A DNA stretch of 64,000 nucleotides from Ganoderma boninense (GCA_002900995.3 CM035305.1:4992908-5056907); one strand, 5' to 3'; shown: positions 1 to 11,953, counted from the first letter of the stretch. Notes: a model not told the origin generated them from the letters alone. Made by a program: numbers and translations.

Positions 1-3000
1 AAGGGGGACCGAATCATATCGGGAAAGATGGAAAAACTATCCAGGAGCGTCTGCAAGGCCACATCGACTTGATGGAGCAGGATATCAGGGAGTGCGCCAA
101 TGCCTGCGATACGTACGCCAAAGCCAGGATGCTTCACAAGGTGTTGCGAGGATCCCGTTGGGATGATTTGCTTCAGATCTTCGTTCGTCGGTTCAGCAAA
201 CGCCGCGCCGACATCGAGTTCGCTCTGGCGGTACACCTCGGGATCAATATTGACATCGCCCACCGCAAGCTCGATGCGCTTGACTCCAAGTACGTATATC
301 TCAAGTTTCTAATATTCATCTCGCTAACATGAGGAGTAGAGTCGATGCAATCATCGAACTCCTCTGTCAGAGCACTCCTCCAGAGCAACGGGAACTTGCG
401 GCGTTTGTACAGCGACGAGGCGGACCGGAGGCAGTTTTGGAGGACGATACATTGCTGGAAAGTCTCTACCGAGACGGTCGGCAACTATATCTACCTCCGG
501 CTCGACGTCTAGCACTGCTTCCCGCGACTGGGCCAAGCTTCGCGAAGGCAGAGCACCGTCGATTTCCAGGCGCTCAAAGCTGAACTACTCAACGACCCCG
601 ACATCGCCATTGCGAACAATCTGGAGAGTTTTGAACGCAAGTTCACGATGCAGCAAGCGGAACTTGCGACAGAAATACGCAGAGCCATTCATCATCAAGG
701 CGATCTCATTATCAGCGCCGTCACGTCAGGCCCTCATGATAGGATCATTGACCCGGTGAGGAGCCCCATGCTTCCGTTCTATCTTAACATCTGTAGGCTG
801 CTAACTGCTCCATATTACAGGACCTGCGCAACATTTGGAAGGAGATGGTGAGTTGGATAGTATATGGTAGCTTCCTCGGACATTGATGATTGAAATTTCC
901 TGCTTAGCGGTGGCGGGGGAACGTCAAAGCACGACACTTCGTCCTCGCGCTGCGGGACTACTGCCTGGAAAAGCTCGACAAGCTCCGAATGAATGAACGC
1001 ACCTTCATCGATTGTGGGTACCCCACTCGCGTTACCCCGCTGGACGAGTGGACCCTGGAGTACATCAACGTTACCCGCCTGCAGGCAATCATAGAGGCAT
1101 TCGACGACGATGCATCTGGCTTCATCACGGTTGGAGAGGCTAACGCATTTACTACAGCACGTCCCGCCGACTGGAGGTACGTTTCTCATGCTGCTGCTGC
1201 TGCTGCAAGATTCCATCAAGCTGACAGTCGGTAGCCTGCTACACTGGATGGCATATTGGGCAGTCGGTCAGTTGTTTCTAGTGGCGGTATCTGTCATTCG
1301 CATTCACATTACGCACAAGGTTGGCAAATGGCTATGACGCACTACATCGTCCAGATCGACCAACTCCTGAACAAGATGTTCGCCGTCAAATCACTCATTC
1401 TTCCCGCCAACCGCAGGTTCATTGAGCGCTATCTCGACTCCGTCTGGTCTCCCATCACGGAGCTTACAATGGGATTCCGACGTGCCGAATGGAGTGAGAC
1501 GATGCGCGAGAAGTTCGAGAGCTACGTGATAGAAGAGGAGGACAGGATACGCGACAAGCTCGAGACCATCAGGTACGACATCGACGGCGCGGACATGCTC
1601 ATACTTGTAGCCGGTCCAGGAAGGATCGAGAAGGTTGTGGACATTCACTCTTCTGCGAACGGCGCTGCAACTGTGTTGACCTCTCATTCCCCCAGAACGT
1701 CTTCGTTCTCCTCTATCTTCTCCTCAAGCGTGATTTCGAGGTCATACGCCTCGCAAGGACAACTGTCCTCCACAAGGACGAGCTCTGGGATTCCGCCAAT
1801 ACGTTAGAGTGGGTCTTTCGCGCAGTCAGCGATCGCCATCATGACTTAGAAAGTACGTGGTTCGTTCCTAAGGACGGCTGTGAGCTAAGTCGCAAATATT
1901 CTGAGACTTGTTCAAGCAGCAAAACCATGAGCCTACCCAGCAGTTCAAGATCTTCGCATTCGAGATGGTGAGTTGTTCCGGTATGCGTATGCATACTCGC
2001 TGATGCACAGAATTAGTTCAATTATTGGCATGATCCTTCCCCGCTGTGGTCTTTCGATCGGCTTCGAGAATCGCCCTACGTCGACCACGTCTATAACGAC
2101 GCTGATGAGGAGCCGGATATCAACCCTTCACATGTTCTCAATCATTTCATGGATATCGTTGAGGAACCTCTCGTCAACCCAGACTTTATTGAATCCGAGG
2201 AGGATCGGATGGCGCAAGGACCCTTGCATGCCATGTAAGCCATAAAATGCGCGCATACTCGTATGGAAAACTCTGACTTTATGTTAGACTAGGACACTGG
2301 TGTGGATACGTCGGAAAAAACGACATATATCCTTCCCATCCGATGGTCTCGTTCGATCTCCACGCCGCAAGATTCAAAGAGAACCAGTTCGTTGCTTCCG
2401 GTATTTCGCACACCGGTACGCGCTGGAAGCTTGTAGGCGTCGCCGAGCAGGGCGCGGATGGACGCGCCACGTATATCTTCACCGTTACATATGCTGCACG
2501 GTTCGGGCCGAGGCGGTTCTGCGGGGCTCTCACTGACAACGGGCGCGTCTTCTCTGGGACATGGTCCCGTATATCCCACAACGACGACGGGATTTTCTAC
2601 TTGAAGAAGCTATCTTGCGACGCGATGCGATTCTGGCCGTCCCTGTATGACCTGGACCTAAACAAGCCTAGAAGTCTCTGGCGTTTTGCGATACGCGCGG
2701 TTCTCGATCAAGTCAGACGGCGGCTCTTCGCAAAGTCTCGCCTCCGAGAGCGCCTGGCCACACGCCGCCACTACGTGCAGCTCATCCGTGCCAATCTGGA
2801 CGGCCTGCCTCTCTCATTCACAGAGTCTGGCGAAGAACTCGAGAGGGCGAAGCAATGCTTGTTCGCTATGACGCCGTCCGAGGCTCAGTTCTACCGCATG
2901 GTCTACGAGTACCGACAGCGCCTTGCACCCAAACACTTGTACGCTCGCCCCACTCTGCTGCCTTGTTATCTTGGCTTCTGACGGGACTGTCTCCACAGCG

Positions 3001-3843
3001 GCGTGAACTGTGCGCATTGTCGGGCCGGGGTTACTGGGGCTCGCGTGATCTGCCTCGACTGCCATCCTTCTCGCGACGCGCTGGACCTGTGCGACAAGGC
3101 AGATTGCCTTGGGGCGGTTATCGGCCCCGACAGGCGGCCCGACCTTCATTCCCCCCATCTACCCTCTCATCGCCTGCTCAAAGTGCGCAAGGTCGTCCAC
3201 CGGCACCGCGAGTTCGGAGGCACGCACCGCGCCGCCCACGATGCCCTTCTGCGCGCGGAAGAAGCGCTATCGGACGGGGCCGCCGCTGAGGCATCGCAGG
3301 GTCAGCACGACGCCGATACGAGAGCGGCGCGCATCGCCCGCCGCGAGCTGTCGTGCATCGGGTGTCAGGCTCGTGCGTCGCGGCCGTGCTGGTACTGCGT
3401 CGAATGCGAAGGTGCGCAAGTATGCTCCCCGGAGGCGCACATGATTTGCTACTGTGCTGACCGCATCGCATGTGCCAGACGATACCTTCTTGTGTACGGT
3501 CTGCGAAGCGAGCGAAGCCCCCATCAAGGGCAAGCACAAGCACAAGCCGATGCATGCCCTCGTGCTCTGCCAGCCCCCGCGCGCGGCACACCAGGCGGAG
3601 GCGAACCTGTCCGTGTCCGTCTGGCTTGGTGCGCTCGAGGCCAAGTTTGACGAGATGCAGAAGACGTCGAAGCTCCGCCTCGAGGCGCTGGAGGACAAGA
3701 TCGACGGGCTCGCTGTCCAAGTCGGTGGGAGCGCGGCGGACGGCTCGGAAGGGCGGCAGCTCGAGGAAAGACTCGATACGCTGGACGGCAAGATGCAGAA
3801 GATCGAGGACATGTTGGGACTTCTGCTCAGCAAGCTCGGTTGA
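1..3843 (+). CDS. EF-hand and ZZ-type zinc finger protein (5' truncated by window edge)
   Basis: Large multi-exon basidiomycete protein; the frame is open back to base 1, so the true start lies upstream. In order I see a helical N-terminal region, a block reading VDFQALKAELL then GPHDRIIDP (about 570-750), and a single EF-hand loop with the core DDDASGFITVGEA (about 1105-1135). A conserved LLHWMAYWAVG follows (about 1237-1270), then a long middle region with KRDFEVIRLA (about 1715-1750). The C-terminal third carries two Cys/His clusters: NCAHCRAGVTGARVICLDC (3007-3063) and CIGCQARASRPCWYCVEC (about 3357-3410). A short HKHKPMHALV-type ZZ end and a C-terminal coiled coil (about 3630-3840) complete it. 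Introns follow clear GT..AG borders, for example 290-339, about 1636-1694 and 2940-2999. An apparent frame change near 470-530 is resolved by an intron of about 61 bases, so the gene looks intact. EF-hand suggests Ca binding and ZZ suggests protein binding; the biological role is unknown to me. Confidence 0.8.
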
Positions 3844-4192
3844 GGGAAATGGGACATGGGTTCAGGGGACCCTACAGTGGGCCACGAGGAATCCGACATG
3901 CCCCAGTGTGGCAGCGGCCTAGATATCATACGAAGATGGGGCGTACCGTCGCCGCGAGCGCAGACAATGTTTTAATGCAGCAGGATTCGAAACTCCGGCC
4001 ACTGTGCCTGCGAATGCGATCTCAGAATAGAAGGGAGTGTGCTGGACATCGAAGAGGTGAGGACAAATCGTTCCCTGTTTGCATTAGATATAGATCTTCT
4101 GTCCGCCTAGCGTAGACACGGTGAGCGTACTCTACTTGAATGGAAGTTAAGCCCGCGCCGCACGTCGCCCGCACTTAAGCAGCCTGAACTGC
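3844..4192. other. Intergenic, convergent gene ends
   Basis: Holds the 3' flanks of the EF-hand/ZZ gene (plus strand) and FX1 (minus strand), which converge here. I see no further gene or repeat. Confidence 0.5.
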
Positions 4193-5475
4193 CTAGTCGA
4201 ACCAGCTCAGCACCGTCTGCACGCCCTCGTCCTTCGGGGGCTGCGCGTTGCGGAGCTCCTTCTCGAAGTCGCCGAAGACGGCGGTCACCAAGCGTGCGAA
4301 CGTAGCCTTGTCCCGGATGCGCTTGATGTGTTGCGACGCACCCGCCGTGGATGCCCAGTCGGCGTACAAAAACGCACCGAGGAGAACGCGCTGCACGCCG
4401 CCCATGGGCAGGTAGAGCAGGGGTCGCCCGGACCACCTGGCGAGCCACGCGACGGGAAGAGAGGCGGCGAACAGGTTCCTCGCCTTTTCGCGCCATTCGT
4501 CGATCTGTACGTGAGGCAACAGTACAGTTGTCAGTAGGTATGGGGGGCGTCGTGTTCTCAGTATGCACTGAACGACGGAACAGGGTACTGACTTCCTTGA
4601 GCTGCGTCCACGTCGCGATGAATGTGACGCACAGGTCCCAGTCCCGCCGTAGCGTCTCGACTGGCGGTCCAGAGTGTGCCCGGAGTTTCTCTTTGTACTC
4701 TTCCAGCAGGAGCATCGCCACTCCGTTCCAAATGCTGCGGTCGAACCAGGCCGGGTGGCGGTACCACCATACCGTTCTCTGGATGATATTCCCTGACCGG
4801 TCCCCTCCTAGAATATTATGATTTCGCCCGATATCATGGGTAAGCTGCAGGTGGGACTCGTGATGCAGGACGGGCCTATCGCAGTACATACCCTCCCGTA
4901 GCCACCGGAGGCGCGCTTGCTCCGCCCGTCCAGCGGGGGTCTTGGACATCTTTGCATCTAAGTTCGTGAGGGACCGGCGAAGGGTTGAATCCGAATTCAA
5001 AACGCTCTGGAACCGCTTGGCCGCGAGTAGAATGGTGTGCCTGTCCGTATTGCGGACGATGTCTCCCGCGTCCGCTAACCACAGACACCTGACAAGGACC
5101 GGGGTGGCCGCCGCGACGTAGAGCTCGAGGAGCGTCAGGGAGGTCAGCGTCGGCAGCCTGCGGGGCCTGTAGTTTCTGTATAATCTGTGCACCGCGTACA
5201 CGGCGGGGAAGACAGAGACCGGGATGTACTTGGCACTCTGCGCCACCGGCGTCAGGGTCAGTGCTGATAAGACGCTGTAAAACGAACTTCGGGCAACTTA
5301 CATCGATTGTCCGCCATCTCGTGCGCTGCGTTCGTCCGTCCAATACGAGGGAGTGCTCCTGCGGGTGGTTGACACCTCCTACATCGTGTACAGCTCCGAA
5401 TTCAAACACGTCGGGTTTTGGAGTCGCCAAATTTTCGGACTCGCGGCCGCGGCGGGATGGGTTTGAGAGGCTCAT
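4193..5475 (-). CDS. FX1: member of unrecognised multicopy FX family
   Basis: Exons 5302-5475, 4892-5237, 4593-4807 and 4193-4504; about 348 aa. The start is the ATG at 5475, because the first exon is open, ends in a GTAAGT donor and matches the disordered first exon of the other FX copies. Exon 2 holds the family signature VHRLYRNYRPRRLPTLT followed by a hydrophobic stretch. Exon 3 holds the WW...W block and DLCVTFIA, the counterpart of CATHLANR in FX4. Exon 4 holds LARWSGRPLLYLPMGG then QRVLLGAFLY. Several weakly hydrophobic segments suggest membrane association (inference). Intron 2 (4808-4891, 84 bases) has no in-frame stop and is a multiple of three, so unspliced RNA would still encode a longer protein. 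I do not know any function for this family. Paralogues are FX2-FX5 in this window. Confidence 0.72.
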
Positions 5476-6180
5476 CGCGAGCGCTGCGGGTGGTCTACCT
5501 GTGATACAGGTGGGTATATGGTGAGTACTTCAACGCGAGCCTTGCAAGCAGACGTCCAAGACGAAAGTTCAATCGACTCGATGCCGGCGGCGTGCCGTCC
5601 ACGCAATCCCCTTCTCGTCTTCGTGCACGTGATGAATAGCGCAAGCGCTTCTGCTTTTGAAATCGCAAACTCAACTCCCACTCCCTTGTAGAATTATTCG
5701 ACTTACTGCCAGCATCCACTGTCTCACTGTCGCCGCCTGGAAATGTGTTGAAGTGATCGTCTGGAACTGTTCAGGGCTTGCGACAGCGAAGAAGAAAGAA
5801 GATTAACCGAACAAAATCTTGTTTGGCACTAGATGACTCGGATGTCAGTAATGTCCGCGTGCTTCTCAGAGTCGCCCTTAATACCGTGGCAAGGATTCGG
5901 AATCTTGAATTCGAGAAGGATTTCGCAGTGTTCGCGGGTGTTTGAGAGCGGATATTGACGATGTTCGTAAGATGTTGCTGGATTTCGATGGCGACAGATG
6001 ATCGACGACTCGGAGAGTGGGGTGAGAGCTTCATTGCACGATAGCGGGGGTATAGTACGACTTCGAGAGCACGGAAATGGGTGACGTATGCGTAAAACGG
6101 TGACAAGGGTGGAGAAAGGTTAAAACGCTCGTCAGTTAGCAAAATCAGCCGCAACACAGACCGACGGTACGCCTCTAACC
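5476..6180. other. Intergenic between FX1 and FX2
   Basis: Upstream flank of FX1 and downstream flank of FX2. An open minus-strand frame at 5771-6157 resembles nothing I know and has no supporting motif, so it is not called. Confidence 0.4.
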
Positions 6181-7413
6181 CTACAACGTCTCAGAACCAC
6201 CATCCCCAAGCCGGAACCGTGAGCGAAGCTCCTCGACCTGAGGGGGCTCAGATGGCGACCGGGTGAGCACTTCCAACAGCATGCTCGCCACGCCGTGCTT
6301 GTCGTGGAGAGTGGCGGGATAGCGGAGGTACTGGTACTGGCGGCCCATCGAGACGTAAGCGGAAAGATAGAACACGATCCGCTGGAGTCCGTGGATCGGC
6401 ATGGTGAGTCGGAGAGAGGGGCGCGCGAGGAGGCGCGCCCACATCCCGAACGGCATGAGGCCGAGGAAGACGAGCGCGAACGGGAGCGCGCGGTCCTGCG
6501 TGTCAGTACCATGATGCCCGACGATGTTGTCAGTCCCATGTCTCTGGTGGCATGGAAAATATACAGGAGGAGGAGGGGGAGGAAGGGAGGGGGGTGGCTT
6601 ACAATCGAGAGGACGCCCGTGCCGAGCTCGAAGGTGTTCGCGATGTGCGTGATGCAGATATCCATGTCGTGCGGGCTGACAGCTGTGCTGAAAGGCTGCA
6701 GGGAGCACATGGCAATGTTCCATTCGACGGCACTTGCCCACCAGTGATTGTGCATCCACATTGCCCTCTCGAGGAGTCGCGCAGACGGGTAGAAGCCTAA
6801 TGTGGCAGCGGTTTCAGGTAACCGTAACCATACGTCCTAGGAGGTCAGCTACGGCCCCAGTGGGAGGGGTGCAAAATGCACACATACCGGCGCGCCACAT
6901 ATTTGTGTGCAGATGCTTTATTCCTTCGAACTCCGCTTGGCGGACCATCCACAGCTCGCGCAAGGACACAGCGAAAGACGTGAGCACGAGAAGGTCGGGG
7001 TCCTGCTTGAGATTTTCGAGGAACCGCAGCTGCTCAGAGAGTACACTGCCGGTGAGGCCCGCGAAGGCGTACAGCTCGAGCGGCTTGAGGGGTGTGAAGT
7101 AGGGGATTCTGCGTGGAGAATACCGACGATAACGCAGATGCGCCAGCCAGGCGAGCCCTGCGACAGGGATAGGCCAGTAGTTCAGCAACTATGTCGACAC
7201 CCCGTCAGCGTACTGTGAAATATACCAATTGGATTGTACACAAGGAAAGATATTACTGACAGAATATTCCTTTCGTGACGGCGCGGTCATGTCGTGATCC
7301 AGTAGTACGTCGTTCAGTCTGCCATTACCTGAGCTCGAGCCTCCGTCGGCGCCGAGCAAGTTGGCGTTATTGGTCCAGCCAGAGTTGGAGTGGGTAGCAT
7401 CGTCTGCAGACAT
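6181..7413 (-). CDS. FX2: divergent member of FX family
   Basis: Exons 7261-7413, 6888-7188, 6603-6796 and 6181-6495; about 320 aa with intron phases 0, 1, 0 as in FX1, FX4 and FX5. The ATG at 7413 is used; the frame extends further up only through a GTG. Exon 1 is Ser/Asn/Gly/Asp-rich and probably disordered. Exon 2 has LRYRRYSPRRIPYFTPLKP then a hydrophobic segment containing LSEQLRF. Exon 3 keeps the tryptophans (HNHWWAS) and DICITHIANT. Exon 4 starts with a strongly hydrophobic ALVFLGLMPFGMW; the LARWSGR motif is altered to ARLLARPSLRL, and IHGLQRIVFYLSAY aligns with NGLQRLL..A.Y. It is the most diverged C terminus of the five. Function unknown. Confidence 0.7.
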
Positions 7414-8833
7414 AGCGTTTCGCACAAAGTTGAAGTTGAAGTGTCACTACTGAGAGGATGGGGGGCGGAATGAGACGAGAGTAAAGTAGCGGCCTACGTA
7501 CCGCACTGACAACTTCAACCAGGCTAATGAACGGGAGCAAAGACGTTCTTCTCTTGTCATGAGATAACATCAAGATTAGCGGCGATCAAGCTTCCTCCCA
7601 TATTTATAGGGTGTATTAGCGCCACGAACAATGGCAAAGCCTTAAGCATAGACTGAAGAAGCAAGTTGCGCGGAACCTCTTACCAGCGGAATGGACCCGT
7701 CTGACTTGACTCCGTTCGCGATGACCTGACGCATACGTCGAGGTCGTGCCCTTCGACTTCTCGGATGTAAGGAGGGAGAGGCAAAAGGCAAAAGTTCCGC
7801 GCGACATGGTTGCTCACCAACGGCCGTGCAGTCACTGCATTTCCTGGGAGAGTCCGCCAGTAAGCGAAGTCGAAGCTAGCATGTTGGTATTCGGCGGTGA
7901 TGGTCACAAGAACAATATGAGAATTGGAATACGTCTCTCGAGCGGTATTAAAAACATACCGTTGCCGAATGCATCAGTTTCTCTGTCCGAAATGGCTTTT
8001 GAATTTTTAGTTTTCGTTCCAAACAGCGCTAGTACATAAGTTCGGGTGCGAGGAGGTTGCGGTCCGCCGGCTTTGGTATCATTTGCGGCCCTTGTGTTTG
8101 TTTATCTCTGAGTTGAAGGAACTAAGCAGAGCAGAGGTGGATGTCAAAAGCAAAGTGTTTGTATGCGCTTCATGATCAGAGACAAGTTCAAGTAAGCCTG
8201 CAGTGACGAGGGATCGAAAGCGCGTGCAGGAACATGCCACGTGGATCTCAGGCGCTTATATCTGCCACTCGGAAATGGAATTTGCTGCCTGCGAGGTTTG
8301 TCTTCTGCCCTCAGACCTTTCTTACTCCTGAGGTCTCATTTTTCCTCTCGTGCTCGCTTCCGCTACAGGAATTATAAAATGTAGCCAGACAAGAGCAGCC
8401 CAGGGCGCATTAACTTGGGTGAGCCTTCACCTCGGGTCCGAGTCAGTAGTACTTAGCCGCTTGATCCACAGCCTTCATCCGAGTCCAACGTTCAACGTCA
8501 AGCTTCAGGCTACTAGCGCGACATCCGTCTATCAGTCTTTCTCCTTCCTCGAGGGCTACATTGCTCATCTAAATATATAGAGAAGCTCTCGAAAAGCATC
8601 GCGTCCAATTGGTTCCGAGTCGCCCCTTCCGGGCCCTGTCGCGCTTCTCTCCAACGCTCGCAGCTTCGATGCGAATGACTATGACTCGAATGGGCCATGG
8701 CGGCTGTATCTATTTGAGTTCTGTCAGCCTCCTGCGCTATGAACATGATCTTTATGGTGTACGTCTGCCTTAAATTCTGCGTTTTGTAACGGCGGGATAG
8801 CCAACTGCGCTACTCCACTCCCTGCTGGCAACC
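7414..8833. other. Intergenic, no gene seen
   Basis: AT-richer stretch between the divergent FX2 and the small secreted protein gene. It contains a TATATAG-like sequence near 8573-8580, about 255 bases before the secreted protein start; its role as a promoter is uncertain. I see no coding motif on either strand. Confidence 0.4.
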
Positions 8834-9161
8834 ATGCATTTCCGAGCGTTCTCTCTCCTTGTCGGAGCAACAGCTGCTGTAATCGGCCTGGTGCTTGCAT
8901 TTACCAACTCCAGCGCCGTTGCACGGGAGGTTTGCCAGACCGGTACGTGCTTCACCCCCCCACATCCAAACCCCACTGACCTTGAAAGCTCACATTGCTC
9001 TATCAGGATGCAACGCCGTGCTGGTCGCCTGCTACGGCACCGGAGGTTTCTCATTTGTAGCCTCTCGAACAGCCAGTCTCGGACCTCCACCCAGTATGCT
9101 GGGTACGATATGCAACACGGTGGTAGGGAGCTGCCTCGCGGCCTGCACGGCGGCAGCCTGA
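8834..9161 (+). CDS. Small cysteine-rich secreted protein (zygote-specific-protein-like)
   Basis: Two exons, 8834-8942 and 9007-9161, joined across a 64-base GTACGT..CAG intron; 87 aa. Residues 1-30 form a signal-peptide-like start (basic FR then a long Leu/Val/Ala core ending SSAVA). The mature part reads CQTGCNAVLVACYG, then a Gly/Ser/Pro-rich linker, then CNTVVGSCLAACTAAA at the end. This CQ.GC / ACY / C..xxG.C...C pattern is shared by the fungal 'zygote-specific protein' family of short secreted proteins. The function of that family is not established. The gene sits between FX2 and FB1 and is unrelated to both. Start and stop are unambiguous. Confidence 0.68.
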
Positions 9162-9585
9162 GCGCGTTCGATGAACGGCCGATGCTTCTCTCCTGCGCTT
9201 CTCAACCACAAGGACGCTCGATAGCCTGAACATGGTCAGTAATTCAAATACGGCACATATTTACGGCTCATGTAATGCTCATTGTCCGCGGTCTATAGTA
9301 CAACGTGGCGCACGGCCGAAGTGCAACAAAAAGAGGGGGGGATGTGGCAGAGTTCGCACAGACGCTTGTCAGGTGAAGGGATCTGAAGTTAAATACCGCG
9401 AGGGAGAATATGGGGCTGTGTATCGCGGCAGATGACGGCCAGAGATGGTCGGTTGCGGTGTGTAGATGCAGACAAGTATTCGTATTCTCGCCTAACCAGC
9501 GAACCGTCAGCCGCAAAGGGGGCCTTTGTACGACCCGCTCAGTGCTATTCACATTTCGAATCCATGCATGCCCGGGTCTACGCCT
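9162..9585. other. Intergenic, no gene seen
   Basis: 3' flanks of the convergent secreted protein gene and FB1; no supported feature. Confidence 0.4.
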
Positions 9586-11492
9586 CTATTCTTCCCAGTA
9601 TTCATGCTGAATTCGCTCCACGCAATCCTTCCACTTTCCCCATCCAAGCCTCGTAGTCGTGTCGTCTCTTTTATACGAGTAGTCTTCATAGCGCAGGTCG
9701 GGTCCCAGCTTCGGGTAGAGCTCCCCCGAATCGACGTGGTCGAAGATCCCTGTCTCCTCCCATGCCGGCTGCCGCTTGCGCGTCCACTTCGTCTTCCAGT
9801 GGGAGGAATCGTCTTTACCCACGCGAATGCGGAGCGTCTGGAGCCGCCGCCCGTCCTGGTCGCGTCGCTCCAAGCCGCGTGCGAGGCGCGTGCAGAGCTC
9901 CACTGGGATGTCGCTCACGATGAGCTCGAGGTGGGCGAGGTTCGGGAAGAGCACGGGCTGTCGCTTGTTAGGATCCCCGAGATGGTGGTCCCCAGCGCGA
10001 TCACTGCCGCCCCGTGGTAAAGGTGTGTGCGGTGGCTCGCGTCGTGCTTGACGACGAGCGTTGAGACCGTGGGCATGTAGGTCGCGAGGTGCGCGAGGAG
10101 GTTCTCCGACGCGGGGGCGGCCCACAGGCTGGTCTCGAAGTGCAGCTCCTCAACCTCGGAGAGCGGGAGCATCGTCGGGAGGTCGTTGCGCAGCCAGCTC
10201 CACTTCTCGTTGTGTTGCATTTCCCTATCCATGGCAATCCCTACTTCCAGCGAAACGTTGTCTCCGCGGAATACACCACTGAAGCTGGAACCTCTCAGCG
10301 CGACAGCTAGGCGGTTTATTGTCCACATATTGAGAGCGCTCGGCAGGAGGGGAGTCGACGCCAGCGTACCATCGCTTGCCAAAATCGAAGAGAGGTAGAC
10401 AAATGTTAGAGCAGGGGCATCCAATGGGTATAACAGGAGGTGGATAGCAGTGGAAGTCATGTCTTGTATATGTGCTTCACGTAGGCAGTGTAGGGTTATG
10501 GATGAGGGAGCCACAGTGGATGGCAGCGGGGTGAGGAGTTCGTCACAGTACCTGATGTGCAAGACTTTGAGAGCAGGTGTACTCCTCAAGAGATGCACAA
10601 TGTCCAGGACATCGACCTTCCACAATTGGCCCAGATACAAGTGGGTGAGGTTAGGGAGAACGTGAGCAGTGGTGATGGGAGATCCTTCCAACAGCAATGC
10701 CCTGAGAGCAGGAAATGATCCTGGGACATTGGTGAGCGGCACTGATTCTGGTTCAGCTTGCGAGAATGTGACTGAAGTGCAGATCGTCATTTTCCGGAGG
10801 TGAGGCATGTCGGTCGACAAGATCGACCTCAGAGAAGGCACTACATCCAGCATCCAAAGATCGAGTTCGTAAATACGTGTTCCGTGATTTTCGACAATCT
10901 TCTCAACTGCGTCCGAATTTTCTTTCGTTGTGAGGCCTCCGTACAACCGAATGTTGGCGCCTGATGATCTAGGAAGCAGCCATTTACAGCAATCCGGGTC
11001 GATATCCGTCCACAGGGAAGCAGCATGGGAGGCAATAGTGTACCATTTGTGGCACACTAACAAGGCGGCGATGAGGGGTTGGTAGGATGTGGTTTTGGAA
11101 CCTTGCATGTCCCTGAGATAATGGATCGAAGGTGGATCCCTGAGATGGCCGAATATTGTGCAAAGCAGTTCCGCTGGGAGCCGATTGATGGGGATTGTGA
11201 GAGAGGAGTTTCTGCGCCTTTTCAGTTGCATCACGGCCCGATGCGTGTCCCTCTCCAGAGTTTTGAGCTGTTATCAGTATTCAGTACACATGCGTTTCGC
11301 GAAAGGCGAATAATACTTGAGCATACAATTTCGTCCCTAGTCGGCTTCGTCAGCGCCGCGAGGCCACGGCAATAAAAAGCGCCACGTTGCTCACTGAATA
11401 AAAACTGGTCCGTCATGTCCTGATAGGGCATTAGCTTGACTCAAAAGTTCCTGCACTGTAGCGGCGATGAGGCGAAGGTCGGCCGCTGGCAT
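9586..11492 (-). CDS. FB1: F-box protein with an extra intron
   Basis: Exons 11395-11492, 11327-11336 (10-base microexon), 10005-11267 and 9586-9957; about 580 aa. The start is the ATG at 11492, because the short first exon (IAATVQELLSQA) matches FB2, FB3 and FB5. Around residues 60-85 is an F-box: PINRLPAELLCTIFGHLR, followed by ALLVCHKWYTIASHAASLW, a block common to all copies. The rest is a leucine-rich, LRR-like region ending LGWGKWKDCVERIQHEYWEE. F-box proteins usually link substrates to an SCF ubiquitin ligase through Skp1 (family knowledge). Unlike its paralogues, the frame breaks near 9958. A 47-base segment (9958-10004) with GTGATC start, CTAAC branch-like site and ACAG end restores it in phase 0. 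It is either an intron made from formerly coding sequence or a one-base loss. Confidence 0.75.
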
Positions 11493-11921
11493 CCCAGGCG
11501 ACACAGCTGCGGTAGCGGGCGCGTTTTGCTCTGAGAGAGCGATATCAAGTTGATGGAACGCTAGTTAGCTGTTTTTCAAGCATTAAACCGTCATTAGAAA
11601 TGCGCACCCATAACTTTGCTATTGAGAGTGGGGGAGAGCGGGAACAAGGGCGTTTGAGGACAGTCGACGGTGATATCGATCCTTGGCGCTTGGCACAGTA
11701 GCGCACAATCGAGATAACAAGTCTACTGAACTCATCTATAGCCGAAAGATAATTCAGACCGTATTCCAAGCATAGATCGGGCCTGCTTCATGACATATAT
11801 TAAGGACGCAAACGGTGGGTTACAGATATAATAACCTGTCTGAGGTAGGTACCCGGTGTTGGTGCCCGTGGCCTTGTCGCACTTGAGAAAGACGTCATTG
11901 TTTTGGCTGGCTTGGTCTCAA

Positions 11922-11953
11922 GAGTATCAGTGACCATATGATCACTGATACTC
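11922..11953. repeat. 32-base near-perfect palindrome
   Basis: Two 16-base arms, GAGTATCAGTGACCAT and ATGATCACTGATACTC, are reverse complements with one mismatch. It lies 60 bases beyond the FB2 stop (FB2 reads toward it) and is followed by an A run on the plus strand. It could form a hairpin at the FB2 3' end or bind a dimeric regulator; neither is shown. Confidence 0.75.

Noticed and set aside
460..580. Apparent frameshift in the EF-hand/ZZ gene
   Set aside because: A GTCGGC..CCAAG intron of about 61 bases joins the two frames in phase, so no mutation is needed.
4107..5246. Single 379-codon open frame taken as the whole FX1 protein
   Set aside because: It starts at a GTG inside an intron, reads through the open intron 2 and runs past the exon-3 donor; the four-exon model matches the other copies.
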